From positions 1-64,000 of the forward strand of contig JAABQV010000014.1 of NCBI GenBank assembly GCA_011391255.1: DNA of 64,000 nucleotides, in the 5' to 3' direction. Of this stretch, positions 1-8,634 are shown in pieces. The notes beneath the pieces were generated by a model that was given only the letters and a program-made list of their open reading frames with translations, was not told where the DNA came from and searched no databases. Both the position numbers and the translations under genes were made by a program. Each line of letters starts with the position of its first letter. Within the stretch, counting starts at the first letter, position 1. The DNA is from Dechloromonas sp. (GTDB lineage Bacteria > Pseudomonadota > Gammaproteobacteria > Burkholderiales > Rhodocyclaceae).

Positions 1-1
1 G

Positions 2-916
2 GCGCTCAATAAGCTGTCGATTGACCGCTTCAACCCGGTTGGCCCGCTGCATCCGCAGAACCACCAGTTGATCGACATCAGCAACGACAAAATGCAATTG
101 CTTTACGACATGCCGATTCCGCTTGGTGAGCCGCACTACGTGGTTGCCATTGAAGCAGCCAAGCTGAAGCCGGGCGTTCGCTACAAAGTTGGCACCAACA
201 GCCGCACTGACAAGCCGAGCCCTGGTGCTGTCCGCGCCGGTGAGGAAAAGACGGTCAAGAAAGGTAACAAAGTTGAAGTCTTCGGTACGCTGATTCGTTC
301 GCACATCACCCCGGAAACCATCGAGGTAGAAGTTGGTGATGAAGTCACCATCCATCTGACCAACCTCGAACGTGCCCAGGATGAAACCCATGGTTTCGCG
401 GTGTCGACCTACAACGTCCATGCCTCTATCGAACCGGGCAAGACAGTCACCGTCAAGTTCAAGGCTGACAAGGAAGGCGTCTATCCTTACTACTGCACCG
501 AGTTCTGCTCCGCACTGCACCTTGAAATGCAGGGTTACCTGCTGGTCAAGCCGAAGGGCTGGAAGCCGGGCAAGGCAAGCGCTGAAGCCAAAGCTAGCTA
601 CACTGAAACTGACTACAAGGCAACGGTGAAGAAGGTTGTTGATACCCAGGTGATCATTGATTCTGTCGTTGGTTACATCGTCAGCACGAACTACAAAGAC
701 TTCCCGGATGTCGTCGCCATGGTCGAAGATGCAACCGACCAGCTCGGCAAGATCAAGGAAGCCAAGGGTAAGGCTGACGCCGCTGCTGCCAAGAAGGACT
801 GGGATCAGGCCAATCTGTGGTCTGAACAGATCTGGCAATACCAGGTCAAGGCTGCTGACATCGGTCTGCGCGCCAAAACTTATCTTGAGCAGAACGGTGC
901 CAAGAAAATCAAGTAA
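2..916 (+). CDS. nosZ: Nitrous-oxide reductase NosZ, C-terminal part (5' end outside window)
   Basis: Only the last 304 residues are present; the frame is open from base 2. The product is the periplasmic multicopper enzyme that reduces N2O to N2. The visible part holds the cupredoxin CuA domain, with the ligand motif C-x3-C-x3-H-x2-M read as CTEFCSALHLEM near bases 494-529. The family's usual aromatic residue inside the Cys pair is Glu here. About 125 residues follow the CuA methionine; they are rich in Lys, Ala, Asp and Glu, probably helical, and contain no CxxCH haem motif, unlike the C-terminal cytochrome domain of the Wolinella enzyme. The downstream nosB, nosG and nosH genes mark the cluster as clade II, so Sec export is expected, but the signal peptide is not visible. 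Confidence 0.95.
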   Translation, partial: ALNKLSIDRFNPVGPLHPQNHQLIDISNDKMQLLYDMPIPLGEPHYVVAIEAAKLKPGVRYKVGTNSRTDKPSPGAVRAGEEKTVKKGNKVEVFGTLIRSHITPETIEVEVGDEVTIHLTNLERAQDETHGFAVSTYNVHASIEPGKTVTVKFKADKEGVYPYYCTEFCSALHLEMQGYLLVKPKGWKPGKASAEAKASYTETDYKATVKKVVDTQVIIDSVVGYIVSTNYKDFPDVVAMVEDATDQLGKIKEAKGKADAAAAKKDWDQANLWSEQIWQYQVKAADIGLRAKTYLEQNGAKKIK

Positions 917-948
917 GCACCTGGCCTTGACGTGAGTCCAGGCTGAAC

Positions 949-977
949 ACGGGGGGCGGCGAATCGCCACCCCCCGT
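949..977 (+). terminator. Strong G/C hairpin after nosZ
   Basis: A near-perfect inverted repeat begins ACGGGGGG and ends CCCCCCGT, with one internal mismatch and a short AATC-type loop. It lies 33 bases after the nosZ stop and 23 before the next start. Only three T residues follow, so it is more likely a partial terminator or an RNA-processing and stabilising hairpin than a full stop. Either would let nosZ mRNA exceed that of the accessory genes. Confidence 0.6.
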
Positions 978-999
978 TTCCAAATTTGGGAGATAAGCA

Positions 1000-1308
1000 A
1001 TGAAATTTATACTTTCACTGATCGCAGCAGGACTGGTTGCCAGCCCCGTGATGGCGGCACCGGATGGTGCCAAGCTGTATGCCGAAAAAACCTGCAATGC
1101 CTGCCACGGCGCCAAAGCCGACAAGCCGCTGATGCCGAACTACCCGAAACTGGCCGGGCAGAATGCCGCCTACGCCGAGCAACAAATGAAGGACATCAAG
1201 AGCGGTGCGCGCAACAACGGTCAGACTGCCGCCATGAAAGGTGTCATGCACCTCGTTGATGACGCCGAGATCAAAGCCATTTCCGAATATCTTGCCAAAC
1301 TGAAATAG
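1000..1308 (+). CDS. Small periplasmic class I c-type cytochrome (nos cluster)
   Basis: A 102-residue protein with a Sec signal peptide (cleavage near VMA-AP, about residue 20) and one haem-binding motif, CNACH, at residues 32-36. Methionines further on are candidates for the distal ligand. The size and the closing helix ending EYLAKLK fit the c5/c553 class of electron carriers. It sits between nosZ and nosB, so the likely role is to hand electrons to NosZ CuA in the periplasm; this is inferred from position and fold. It may correspond to the genes called nosC in clade II clusters, but I cannot assign the exact symbol. A ribosome-binding site (GGGAGATAAGC) precedes the ATG. Confidence 0.88.
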   Translation: MKFILSLIAAGLVASPVMAAPDGAKLYAEKTCNACHGAKADKPLMPNYPKLAGQNAAYAEQQMKDIKSGARNNGQTAAMKGVMHLVDDAEIKAISEYLAKLK

Positions 1309-1430
1309 CCAGAAAAGCCGTCTGAGTGCGGCTTCTGATAATTATCAAGGAATACGGTTTTTCGTCTGCGGACAATGGCCGGGTATTCCAGACAACCCGC
1401 CAAATAACCCGCAAAAAAAGGACACCAATC

Positions 1431-2156
1431 ATGAAAAAATCTCTCTTGCTGATTGCACTGCTTTCCGCCAGCGTTGCCTTTGCCGGTCCGCCTGCGCCGA
1501 AGAAGGAAGGTATCGAAGGCAAAGACTACAAATGGAATGCCCAGGAGGGCGAAAAAATTGAAGCCCTCAAGCTCAAGGGTGACAAAAAGCGCGGCGAAGA
1601 GGGCTACGAGATTTGTGGTGCTTGCCACCTGCCTTCCGGCGCCGGCCGCCCCGACGGCACTTTCCCGCAGCTCGCCGGCCAGCACACCACCGTGCTGATC
1701 AAGCAGATGGCCGATATTCGTGGTGGATTGCGTGACAACCCGACGATGTATCCGTTTGCCGTCACGCTGACCGATTCGCAGGAACTGGCTGACGTTTCAG
1801 CCTACATCGAAGGTCTGTGCATCCCGATCGAGCACGGCAAGTACGAAGGTGCCGATGCTGCCATCCAGATTACTAAGGGCAAGGATCTCTACGAAAAGCA
1901 GTGTCTTGAATGCCATGGCAAGAACGGTGAGGGCGATAAGGCCAAGTTCTATCCGGTGATCGCCGGCCAGCATTACAAATACCTGCTGCGCCAGATGACC
2001 GAGATTCGCGACGGCCATCGTCGTAACTCCAACCCGGACATGGTGAAGATCATCAAGCCTTACACCGCTGACCAGCTGGTGGCGATTTCGGCATATCAGG
2101 CTAGCTTGACGATGCCGGGCAATATGTGCAAGACGAAGGCCGGCAAGAAGAAGTAA
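1431..2156 (+). CDS. Periplasmic dihaem cytochrome c (c4-like, nos cluster)
   Basis: A 241-residue protein with a signal peptide ending near AFA-GP (residue 18) and two haem motifs, CGACH at residues 62-66 and CLECH at 158-162. This is the two-domain plan of cytochrome c4. Each half repeats the order haem motif, a FPQLAGQ- or YPVIAGQ-type segment, then a closing helix. The reading frame is open to base 1326, but the ATG at 1431 is chosen because it starts a clear signal peptide and follows AAAAAAAGGACACC. With the single-haem cytochrome just upstream it probably forms the electron path from the NosB/G/H membrane proteins to NosZ. That path is inferred from position. Confidence 0.88.
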   Translation: MKKSLLLIALLSASVAFAGPPAPKKEGIEGKDYKWNAQEGEKIEALKLKGDKKRGEEGYEICGACHLPSGAGRPDGTFPQLAGQHTTVLIKQMADIRGGLRDNPTMYPFAVTLTDSQELADVSAYIEGLCIPIEHGKYEGADAAIQITKGKDLYEKQCLECHGKNGEGDKAKFYPVIAGQHYKYLLRQMTEIRDGHRRNSNPDMVKIIKPYTADQLVAISAYQASLTMPGNMCKTKAGKKK

Positions 2157-2175
2157 GACGCAGCATGGTTTGACC

Positions 2176-2222
2176 CGCTGCCCGCCTGATGTGGGCAGCG
2201 CTTCTGCCGGAGAACTTCCGGC
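2176..2222 (+). promoter_or_regulatory. Two tandem hairpins between the dihaem cytochrome gene and nosB
   Basis: The first hairpin pairs CGCTGCCC (2176-2183) with GGGCAGCG (2193-2200). The second pairs GCCGGA (2206-2211) with TCCGGC (2217-2222) across a five-base loop. No T tract follows either, so they look like mRNA-stability or processing structures within the operon rather than terminators. Confidence 0.45.
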
Positions 2223-2243
2223 GGCAAAAGTCGAGAGAACGGC

Positions 2244-3221
2244 ATGATGGATAAACAAAACAAAATTGTTGGTGGTCTGACCCTGATTTCACTGATCTGC
2301 CTGGTTGCCGCGTATTTCGCGCCGATTTGGTGGGTTTCCCTGACTGCCCCGAATTATCCCGAGGATGCCTTTCCGGACGGCATCCGTATCCACTTCCATT
2401 TCGATGGCGTCTATAACGGCTGCAAGGCGGCCGGCAAGGGCACGCGGATGGCCGCCGAAATTATCCAGAAAGACCTCGCGCACGACGATGAGCGTTTCAA
2501 CGCCGTCACCGACGGCGCCAAGGATCTCAACAAGGGCGCCGAAGGTCTCGATTGCGTCCATGAAATGAACACCATCAACCACTATGTCGGGATGTTCCCG
2601 ATCGCTACCGGTGCGCCAGTTGAAAAGCCGCTGGCTAAATTCTTCTTCGGCTTCTTCGCGGTGATGATGGCGGCCTTTGTGCTGCCAAGGAAAAAAGCCC
2701 GAATTCTGGCGTTGACCGCAGGATTCATCGCCGTCGCTGCCTGGATGATCACCGATCAGTTCATTCTGGGTCACCTGGAAAGCCATGTGCAGGACTACAT
2801 GAAGGAGTCCGGCACCTTTTTCAAGGATATGGAGCGGGTTAATGCCTGGGGCAGCAATGTGCGAAATATCTCCAAAGTCGTCATCTTTGGCATGATCGCC
2901 GTGATGGGGATTGTTATCGCCGGTACCTGGATGATCCGCCCTTTCCAGTTGTTGCTGGCTTTGGTTCCCGCGTTGCTGCCGGCCTTCTTTGTTATCACCT
3001 ACGCCGGCTGGTTGTGGTTTTTCGGTCACAACATGCACCCGTGGGGCGCTTTCACCGTCAAGCCGTTCATGCCCACAGTTTTTGGCGAAGGCAAGGTCGC
3101 TCAGTTCTCGACCTTCTCCTACCCGTACTGGGGCTACGGCCTGCTCGTCATCATCTTCGTCTGCATGATGCTGGCGCTGCTGATCCGTCGCAAGCAGTTG
3201 CGTGAAGGTCAGGCCGAATAG
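2244..3221 (+). CDS. nosB: NosB, membrane protein of clade II nos clusters
   Basis: A 325-residue integral membrane protein. The first hydrophobic helix is at about residues 9-30 (LTLISLICLVAAYFAPIWW). A large periplasmic-type loop of about 110 residues follows, containing IHFHFDG and other His-rich stretches, and then about five further hydrophobic segments to the C-terminus. NosB is a marker of clade II nos clusters and is thought to take part in electron transfer to NosZ; its reaction is not known. The gene begins with two ATG codons (2244 and 2247), and the choice changes only one residue. Its end nearly abuts nosD, so the two are probably cotranscribed. Confidence 0.85.
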   Translation: MMDKQNKIVGGLTLISLICLVAAYFAPIWWVSLTAPNYPEDAFPDGIRIHFHFDGVYNGCKAAGKGTRMAAEIIQKDLAHDDERFNAVTDGAKDLNKGAEGLDCVHEMNTINHYVGMFPIATGAPVEKPLAKFFFGFFAVMMAAFVLPRKKARILALTAGFIAVAAWMITDQFILGHLESHVQDYMKESGTFFKDMERVNAWGSNVRNISKVVIFGMIAVMGIVIAGTWMIRPFQLLLALVPALLPAFFVITYAGWLWFFGHNMHPWGAFTVKPFMPTVFGEGKVAQFSTFSYPYWGYGLLVIIFVCMMLALLIRRKQLREGQAE

Positions 3222-3225
3222 GGTG

Positions 3226-4584
3226 ATGCGAGCTTTCAGCACTCTCGGCCGGGCCAGCCTCGCGATTACTTTGCTATTGGTCATCCCGGCCGGCAAGAGC
3301 GAACCGCAACTGGGCGCCAGCGCTGACCTGAGCACTGCGCCACGCGTCGGTATAGACCGCCCGAAACCGACCTACATGCTCGCCGAGCGCAACAAGCGGG
3401 TACATGGACTAAAGCCGTTTCAGGACATCGTCGACAAAGCGGCGCCCGGTTCGACGATCAAACCGCCACCGGGTAGCTATGCCGGGCCGGTCGTCATCAA
3501 CAAGCCACTGATCATCGAGGGTGGCGGTCAGGTCACCATTGACGCCGGCGACAAGGGCACGGTGATGATCCTCAATGCCGGAAATTCGGTGATCCGTGGC
3601 CTGCATCTGACGGGTTCCGGGGACTCGCACGATACCGACGATTCGTGCCTCGATGTGCGCGGTCACCACAATGTGGTCGAGGGCAACAGCGCCGATAACT
3701 GCCTGTTCGGCATCGACCTCAAGCAATCTAACAATACGGTTGTCCGCAACAACAAGATCCGCTCCAAAGAAGTCGAACTCGGTGTGCGCGGCGATGGGCT
3801 GCGCCTTTGGTACAGCAACGACAATCTGATCGAAAACAACGAAGTGATTGATTCGCGTGACATGGTTGCCTGGTATTCGCACCGCAATGTCTTCCGCGGC
3901 AATCTCGGTCGGCGCAGCCGCTACTCACTGCATTTCATGTTTGCCAACGATAATGTCGTCGACAACAACCGCTTTTACGACAACGCAGTCGGTATCTATT
4001 TCATGTACACCGAGGGCGGTGCCGCGCGGAATAACGTCATTTCCCACGCCACCGGCGCGACCGGGATGGGCATTGGCTTCAAGGAAGCCTCCGGGACAAT
4101 CATCGAAAACAACGAGATTATTTACTGCGGCATCGGCGTCGGCTCCGATCTCTCGCCTTTCCAGCCGGACAGCAGCATAGAAATCCGCAACAACCGCTTT
4201 GCCTACAACGGCATTGGTATTCAGTTCAATAGCGAGACGGGCGGCAACAATATTGTCGACAATATCTTCGAGGGCAATTTGACCCAGGTTACTTATGGCG
4301 GGCGTAGCGATAACAGCGCGAAGAATTTCTGGCAGGGCAATTACTGGGACGACTATCAGGGCTTTGATCGCAATGGCGATGGTGTCGGTGATCAGAAGCA
4401 TGAGCTTTATGCCTACGCCGACCAGATCTGGATCGAATTACCAATGGCTCGCTTCTTCCGCAGTTCACCGGTCATGGAACTGCTCGATTTTCTCGAACGC
4501 CTGGCACCGTTTTCAACCCCGGATCTGATCCTGCGCGATGAGAAACCACGTTTCCTCAAACCCCAACGGGTCGCCCTGTCATGA
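3226..4584 (+). CDS. nosD: NosD, periplasmic copper-processing beta-helix protein
   Basis: A 452-residue protein with a signal peptide (hydrophobic core ASLAITLLLVIPAG), followed by a right-handed parallel beta-helix of the CASH/NosD type. Successive turns read like NNVVEGN, NNTVVRNN, DNLIENNEV and NNRFAYNGIG. NosD partners the NosFY ABC transporter and is needed to assemble the four-copper CuZ sulfide cluster of NosZ. The ATG at 3226 is preferred over upstream GTG codons at 3202 and 3223 because it gives a compact signal peptide and follows the nosB stop. The last four bases overlap nosG (ATGA), indicating translational coupling. Confidence 0.93.
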   Translation: MRAFSTLGRASLAITLLLVIPAGKSEPQLGASADLSTAPRVGIDRPKPTYMLAERNKRVHGLKPFQDIVDKAAPGSTIKPPPGSYAGPVVINKPLIIEGGGQVTIDAGDKGTVMILNAGNSVIRGLHLTGSGDSHDTDDSCLDVRGHHNVVEGNSADNCLFGIDLKQSNNTVVRNNKIRSKEVELGVRGDGLRLWYSNDNLIENNEVIDSRDMVAWYSHRNVFRGNLGRRSRYSLHFMFANDNVVDNNRFYDNAVGIYFMYTEGGAARNNVISHATGATGMGIGFKEASGTIIENNEIIYCGIGVGSDLSPFQPDSSIEIRNNRFAYNGIGIQFNSETGGNNIVDNIFEGNLTQVTYGGRSDNSAKNFWQGNYWDDYQGFDRNGDGVGDQKHELYAYADQIWIELPMARFFRSSPVMELLDFLERLAPFSTPDLILRDEKPRFLKPQRVALS

Positions 4585-5435
4585 ACGAAGCTGCCGAAAA
4601 GCCGAAAAAGCTAGCCACCTCACTGGAGAAAGCCGCCAAGGCGCGGCGAAAATTTATCCAGTCGGTTGGCCTGACCGGCACCTTTATCGGACTTTCACTG
4701 CTTGGCTATATTCCAGTGTTGCGCGCTTCGACGACACGTTTGCGCCCGCCCGGTGCGCTAAATGAGTCAGATTTCCTGTCGTCGTGCATCAAGTGCGGCC
4801 AGTGCGTTCAGGTCTGCCCGGTGCAAGCGATCAAACTTGGTGATATCGATGACGGCTTCGGCCTCGGCGTGCCCTACATCGATGCGCGTGAGCAAGCCTG
4901 CGACTTTTCCTGCGACGCTGTGCAGTGTATCCTGGCCTGCCCAACCGGGTCACTGACATACAAGAAACCACCGTTCCTGAACATTCGTGATGGCGCGCTA
5001 TTGGCAGCGGCACCTATCCTTAAAGCCAAGGAAAAGGATACCGAACCAACGCTTAATCTCAAGGAACGTATCGGCGTAGCCCGACTAGCTTTGCCATCTG
5101 CTTGCCTAGCGGTGCAGGGCAAGGGTTTCAAGGGGGCGGCGCGCGGTGCCGGCTTTGCCGGACAACTGCGTTACATGGATGTCGACCGCTGGAAGCCGAT
5201 CCCGATTGCCGATCATCCCTACGATTTGCCGCTTTGCGACCTTTGCGTGCGCGAATGCCCGGTCAAGGGTGCCATTGAACTGCGCCCGCTCAAGTCGGCC
5301 GACGGCAGCGCGCGGATGACGCCGGTCGTTCTCGAACCCTGCGTTGGCTGCGGCGTTTGCGAAATGGTCTGCCCGGTCGAGCCGGCGGCGATCGTTGTCG
5401 ATGCGCAGGTGATGTGGACAGGAGAGCGCTCATGA
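4581..5435 (+). CDS. nosG: NosG, NapG-like periplasmic polyferredoxin
   Basis: A 284-residue ferredoxin-type protein of the MauM/NapG family. The N-terminus has a twin-arginine-like signal (ARRKFIQSVG followed by a hydrophobic stretch). Four cysteine clusters suited to [4Fe-4S] centres follow: CIKCGQCVQVCP, the CDFSCDAVQC..ACP group, CDLCVRECP and CVGCGVCEMVCP. In NapG/NapH-type systems this subunit passes electrons from a quinol-oxidising membrane partner, here NosH, to periplasmic carriers. It overlaps nosD and nosH by four bases each (ATGA at both ends), a tightly coupled operon. Confidence 0.9.
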   Translation: MNEAAEKPKKLATSLEKAAKARRKFIQSVGLTGTFIGLSLLGYIPVLRASTTRLRPPGALNESDFLSSCIKCGQCVQVCPVQAIKLGDIDDGFGLGVPYIDAREQACDFSCDAVQCILACPTGSLTYKKPPFLNIRDGALLAAAPILKAKEKDTEPTLNLKERIGVARLALPSACLAVQGKGFKGAARGAGFAGQLRYMDVDRWKPIPIADHPYDLPLCDLCVRECPVKGAIELRPLKSADGSARMTPVVLEPCVGCGVCEMVCPVEPAAIVVDAQVMWTGERS

Positions 5436-6397
5436 GCCGCTTCAGCGAACTTTTCATGGGCATGCTTGGTGCCGCGCCAAAAAGGCCGGCGCAGGTTTCC
5501 GAGAAAGTGCAAAAGATCATGTTCCTCAAGTATGAGGACAAGGATCGCTACATCAAGGAAAAGCTGCACGCCCGCGACCATCACCTAGTCAGCCATAAAT
5601 GGCGCAACCGGCGCTGGGCGGTGTTGCTTGCGGTCAACCTGCTTTTTGTCTTCAGTTTCTGGCTCGATATCCAGATACTCGAAGGGGCGCTGACCGCCTC
5701 GCGCTTCGTCGGCTTTCATCTGATCGACCTCAATTCGGCCTTGCAGGTGATGTTGGCGCACAAGCACATCATCGTGAACCTGTTCATTGGCACCTTTACG
5801 GTTTTCCTGATTTGGGTGCTGCTTGGTGGCCGCACTTTCTGTTCCTGGGTTTGCCCTTATCACCTGCTCGCCGAGTGGGCCGAGGCGCTACACCTGAAAC
5901 TGGTCGAAAAGAAAATCGTCACCGACCACGAGTTTCATCGCGGCACGCGCACCGTTTTCTGGCTGCTCTTCGCGCTGCTCGCCATCGTCACCGGTTACAC
6001 CGTCTTCGAGACCCTCTCGCCAACCGGCATCCTGTCGCGTGCGCTGATCTACGGGCCGAGCCTGGCGCTGGGCTGGGTCTTTCTGTTGCTGGTCTTTGAA
6101 ATTGTTTACTCGCGCCGCGCCTGGTGTCGCTATGTTTGCCCGATTGGCCTGACTTACGGTGCGGTCGGTGCGATCTCGCCGCTACGCGTCAGCTACCTCG
6201 TCGAGCACTGTTTCCACGAGGGTGATTGCCGCAAGGTTTGTCTGGTGCCACATGTCCTGGAAGTGACCGTCAAGGGGCGCGCCAGTGATGAGGTCATGGG
6301 GCTCGGTCCGGATTGCACGCGCTGTGGCCTTTGTGTCGATGTCTGCCCAACCGGCGCGCTACGTTTTGAAATTCAGGGGCTTTCCAAGCTGCTTTGA
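5432..6397 (+). CDS. nosH: NosH, NapH-like membrane quinol dehydrogenase
   Basis: A 321-residue polytopic membrane protein related to NapH. A basic cytoplasmic N-terminus is followed by four or so hydrophobic helices. It has the two NapH-family CxxxCP motifs, CSWVCP and CRYVCP, at membrane edges, and a C-terminal ferredoxin region with CFHEGDCRKVC and CTRCGLCVDVCP. It probably oxidises quinol and passes electrons to NosG and the cytochromes, bypassing the bc1 complex. The frame is open from 5357, but the ATG at 5432 overlaps the nosG stop as ATGA and is taken as the start. Confidence 0.9.
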   Translation: MSRFSELFMGMLGAAPKRPAQVSEKVQKIMFLKYEDKDRYIKEKLHARDHHLVSHKWRNRRWAVLLAVNLLFVFSFWLDIQILEGALTASRFVGFHLIDLNSALQVMLAHKHIIVNLFIGTFTVFLIWVLLGGRTFCSWVCPYHLLAEWAEALHLKLVEKKIVTDHEFHRGTRTVFWLLFALLAIVTGYTVFETLSPTGILSRALIYGPSLALGWVFLLLVFEIVYSRRAWCRYVCPIGLTYGAVGAISPLRVSYLVEHCFHEGDCRKVCLVPHVLEVTVKGRASDEVMGLGPDCTRCGLCVDVCPTGALRFEIQGLSKLL

Positions 6398-6409
6398 TGA
6401 TCGACCACC

Positions 6410-7297
6410 ATGAATAAATCTCCCACTTCAAACGAACCGATGATCCAGTTTACTAACGTCGCCAAGAACTTTCGCCGTGCTCGCGTGCTAGACGGCATCA
6501 GCCTCAACATCGGCATTGGTGAGCGCGTCGCCCTGATCGGCTCGAACGGTGCCGGCAAAACAACGCTGATCCGTTGCCTGCTTGGCGAATACACCTTCGA
6601 AGGGACGGTTGCCATCGCCGGCCTCGACCCGCGCGAGAACCGGACCAAGGTGCTCGGCAACATCGGCTTCGTGCCGCAACTGCCGCCACCGCTCAAAATG
6701 CCGGTCGGCCAGCTGATCGAGTTTTCAGCGGCGCTGTGCGGCACCGATCCGCAGCGCATTCATGCCATCGCCCGACGCCTCGGGCTTGATATTGAAGGCA
6801 TCCTCACTCGGCAGTTCGTCCGCCTTTCCGGCGGCATGAAGCAAAAACTGCTGATCGCCATCGCGCTCGGTCGTGATGCCAAGGTTTTGGTAATGGACGA
6901 ACCGGCCGCCAATCTCGATCCGGAAGCGCGCAAGATATTTTTCGACCTGCTCGCCGAACGCCTCGATGATGCGACGATGATCATCTCCAGCCACCGCCTT
7001 GATGAGGTTTCAGCGCTGGTCAATCGGGTCATCGAAATGGACATGGGCAAGGTCGTGCTCGATGACCAGGTCAAGGATGCGGTGGCGCTGACGGCGGTGC
7101 TGGCTTGTCGTATCGTGCTGAGTCGCTTCGAGCCAGCTTTCGCCAAGGCGCTCGACGGCTGGAAATTCTCCAGCAGCACCGATAACCTGGTGTGGTCAGG
7201 CGAGATCGCCGGGCCGGATCGTCTGCGTTTTCTCGGCATCATTTCGCGCTACACGGCGCTGGTCAGCGATCTGTCGCTGGCTGAGGCAAGGGGCTGA
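6410..7297 (+). CDS. nosF: NosF, ATPase of the copper-site maturation ABC transporter
   Basis: A 295-residue ABC ATPase. The Walker A motif is GSNGAGKT at residues 44-51, the signature LSGGMKQK near residue 140, Walker B VLVMDEP near residue 160, and the switch histidine lies in SSHRLDE. The C-terminal 80 residues are poorly conserved, as in other NosF proteins. It pairs with the permease NosY and the periplasmic NosD; the transporter is believed to supply sulfur for CuZ of NosZ. It starts 12 bases after nosH and ends two bases before nosL. Confidence 0.94.
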   Translation: MNKSPTSNEPMIQFTNVAKNFRRARVLDGISLNIGIGERVALIGSNGAGKTTLIRCLLGEYTFEGTVAIAGLDPRENRTKVLGNIGFVPQLPPPLKMPVGQLIEFSAALCGTDPQRIHAIARRLGLDIEGILTRQFVRLSGGMKQKLLIAIALGRDAKVLVMDEPAANLDPEARKIFFDLLAERLDDATMIISSHRLDEVSALVNRVIEMDMGKVVLDDQVKDAVALTAVLACRIVLSRFEPAFAKALDGWKFSSSTDNLVWSGEIAGPDRLRFLGIISRYTALVSDLSLAEARG

Positions 7298-7299
7298 TC

Positions 7300-7788
7300 A
7301 TGTGCTCGCATGAGCGCCGTGAATTCGTCAGCCGCCTCGGACTCGGCGGCTTGCTGCTGACGCCGCTGGCTGTCGCCCTTTCGGGCTGTAAAAAAGGCAA
7401 CTGGCCGGAGGAAATGGTCGAGATCAAATGGGATCGCAATACCTGCGTGCGTTGCAACATGGTCATCTCGGACCGCCGCTTTGCTGCCGAAATGCGCGGT
7501 GGACCGACCAAAACGGTATTCATGTTCGACGATATCGGCTGTCTGGTCTTCTGGCTGCGCGACAAGGCCGACAAGTATCCGTGGATGAGCGACGCGGCAA
7601 CCCGCCTGTGGGTGGCTGACAGCGAGAGCAAGAGCCGCGACGAGATGCAGTGGCTGGATCCACGTCAGGCGAACTACGTCAGCAAGACCTCGCCGATGGG
7701 CTACAACTTTGGTGCGGTTGGCAGCCCACAGGCTGGTGGCGTCGATTTCAACGAAATGCGTCAGCGCACGCTGGCCAAGGGCAAATAA
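7300..7788 (+). CDS. nosL: NosL, copper-chaperone lipoprotein
   Basis: A 162-residue lipoprotein. The signal peptide ends in the lipobox ALSGC with the acylated Cys at residue 30, and arginines 6-7 form a twin-arginine-like RREFVS sequence. The mature N-terminal region carries a CxxCxM motif (Cys49, Cys52, Met54), the proposed Cu(I)-binding site of NosL. NosL delivers copper for NosZ maturation and interacts with NosDFY. Its place between nosF and nosY, with a direct TAA-ATG junction to nosY, supports the call. Confidence 0.93.
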   Translation: MCSHERREFVSRLGLGGLLLTPLAVALSGCKKGNWPEEMVEIKWDRNTCVRCNMVISDRRFAAEMRGGPTKTVFMFDDIGCLVFWLRDKADKYPWMSDAATRLWVADSESKSRDEMQWLDPRQANYVSKTSPMGYNFGAVGSPQAGGVDFNEMRQRTLAKGK

Positions 7789-8616
7789 ATGAAACAATTG
7801 TGGCTGACTGCAAAACTCGACATCGTCGAATCCCTGCGTGCACGCTGGTTCCAGATTTACACGCTGATCTTTGGTGGCATCGTCGCCTTGCTCTTTCTCT
7901 TCGGCCTGACTGAGTCGCGCGTGCTTGGCTTTATTGGGCTTTCGCGACTGTTGGTCACCTACATCCAATTGACCATGGCGATCCTGCCGATCTTTGTCTT
8001 GATCACCACTGTGCGTTCGGTGGCCGGCGACCGTGAGGCCGGCGTCTTTGAATACCTGCTCTCGCTGCCCGTGTCCTTGTTTGCCTGGTTCTGGGGGAAG
8101 ATCATCGGTCGCTATATCGTTGTTTTTGCGCCGGTTTTTCTCGCCATGTTGGCTGCCGTTGGCTGGGCGCTGATTCAAGGCATCGAAGTGCCATGGGCTA
8201 TTTTTGTTTACTACAGTGCCTTGCTCGCTGTCATGTCGGCCTGCTTTCTCGGCATTGGTATGTTGATCTCATCGGTTGCGCGTACAACTGACATGGCTCA
8301 GGGAGCCGCCTTCATGGTCTGGTTGGTGCTTTTACTTTTCCTTGATCTAATCCTGCTCGGTGTCATGATTCAGGGCAAGGTGGCTCCAGAAGTCGCAGTG
8401 CTGGTCGCCTTGGTCAATCCGCTACAGGTTTTTCGCACTGCTGCCCTGGCGTTGTTCGATCCGCAATTGATTGTTCTGGGGCCTTCAGCATACGTCATTC
8501 TGGATACATTTGGCATAAGTGGCTATGGCGTCTTCGCACTGGTTTACCCAGCTCTTCTCGGTCTGGGGTGTGCCAGCCTTGGCTACTATCTGTTCCGACG
8601 TGGCGACCTACCGTAA
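7789..8616 (+). CDS. nosY: NosY, permease of the NosDFY transporter
   Basis: A 275-residue ABC-2 type permease with six hydrophobic helices and a short basic N-terminus (KLDIVESLRARW). It contains the family-typical cytosolic segment SVAGDREAGVFEYLLSLP between helices two and three. It forms the membrane channel of the NosFY complex with NosD on the periplasmic side. It begins directly after the nosL stop without spacing, so translation is probably coupled. Confidence 0.93.
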   Translation: MKQLWLTAKLDIVESLRARWFQIYTLIFGGIVALLFLFGLTESRVLGFIGLSRLLVTYIQLTMAILPIFVLITTVRSVAGDREAGVFEYLLSLPVSLFAWFWGKIIGRYIVVFAPVFLAMLAAVGWALIQGIEVPWAIFVYYSALLAVMSACFLGIGMLISSVARTTDMAQGAAFMVWLVLLLFLDLILLGVMIQGKVAPEVAVLVALVNPLQVFRTAALALFDPQLIVLGPSAYVILDTFGISGYGVFALVYPALLGLGCASLGYYLFRRGDLP

Positions 8617-8634
8617 TTGCCGCTCAGCTCAAGA

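Noticed and set aside
1326-1430. Upstream extension of the dihaem cytochrome frame
   Set aside because: It would put 35 residues before a clear signal peptide; the ATG at 1431 has the better context.
2289-3335. 348-codon minus-strand frame opposite nosB
   Set aside because: Antisense shadow of a recognised membrane-protein gene; the His/Gln/Asp-rich translation has no domain.
7249-8178. 309-codon minus-strand frame opposite nosL/nosY
   Set aside because: Shadow of two well-supported nos genes; no plausible start or family.
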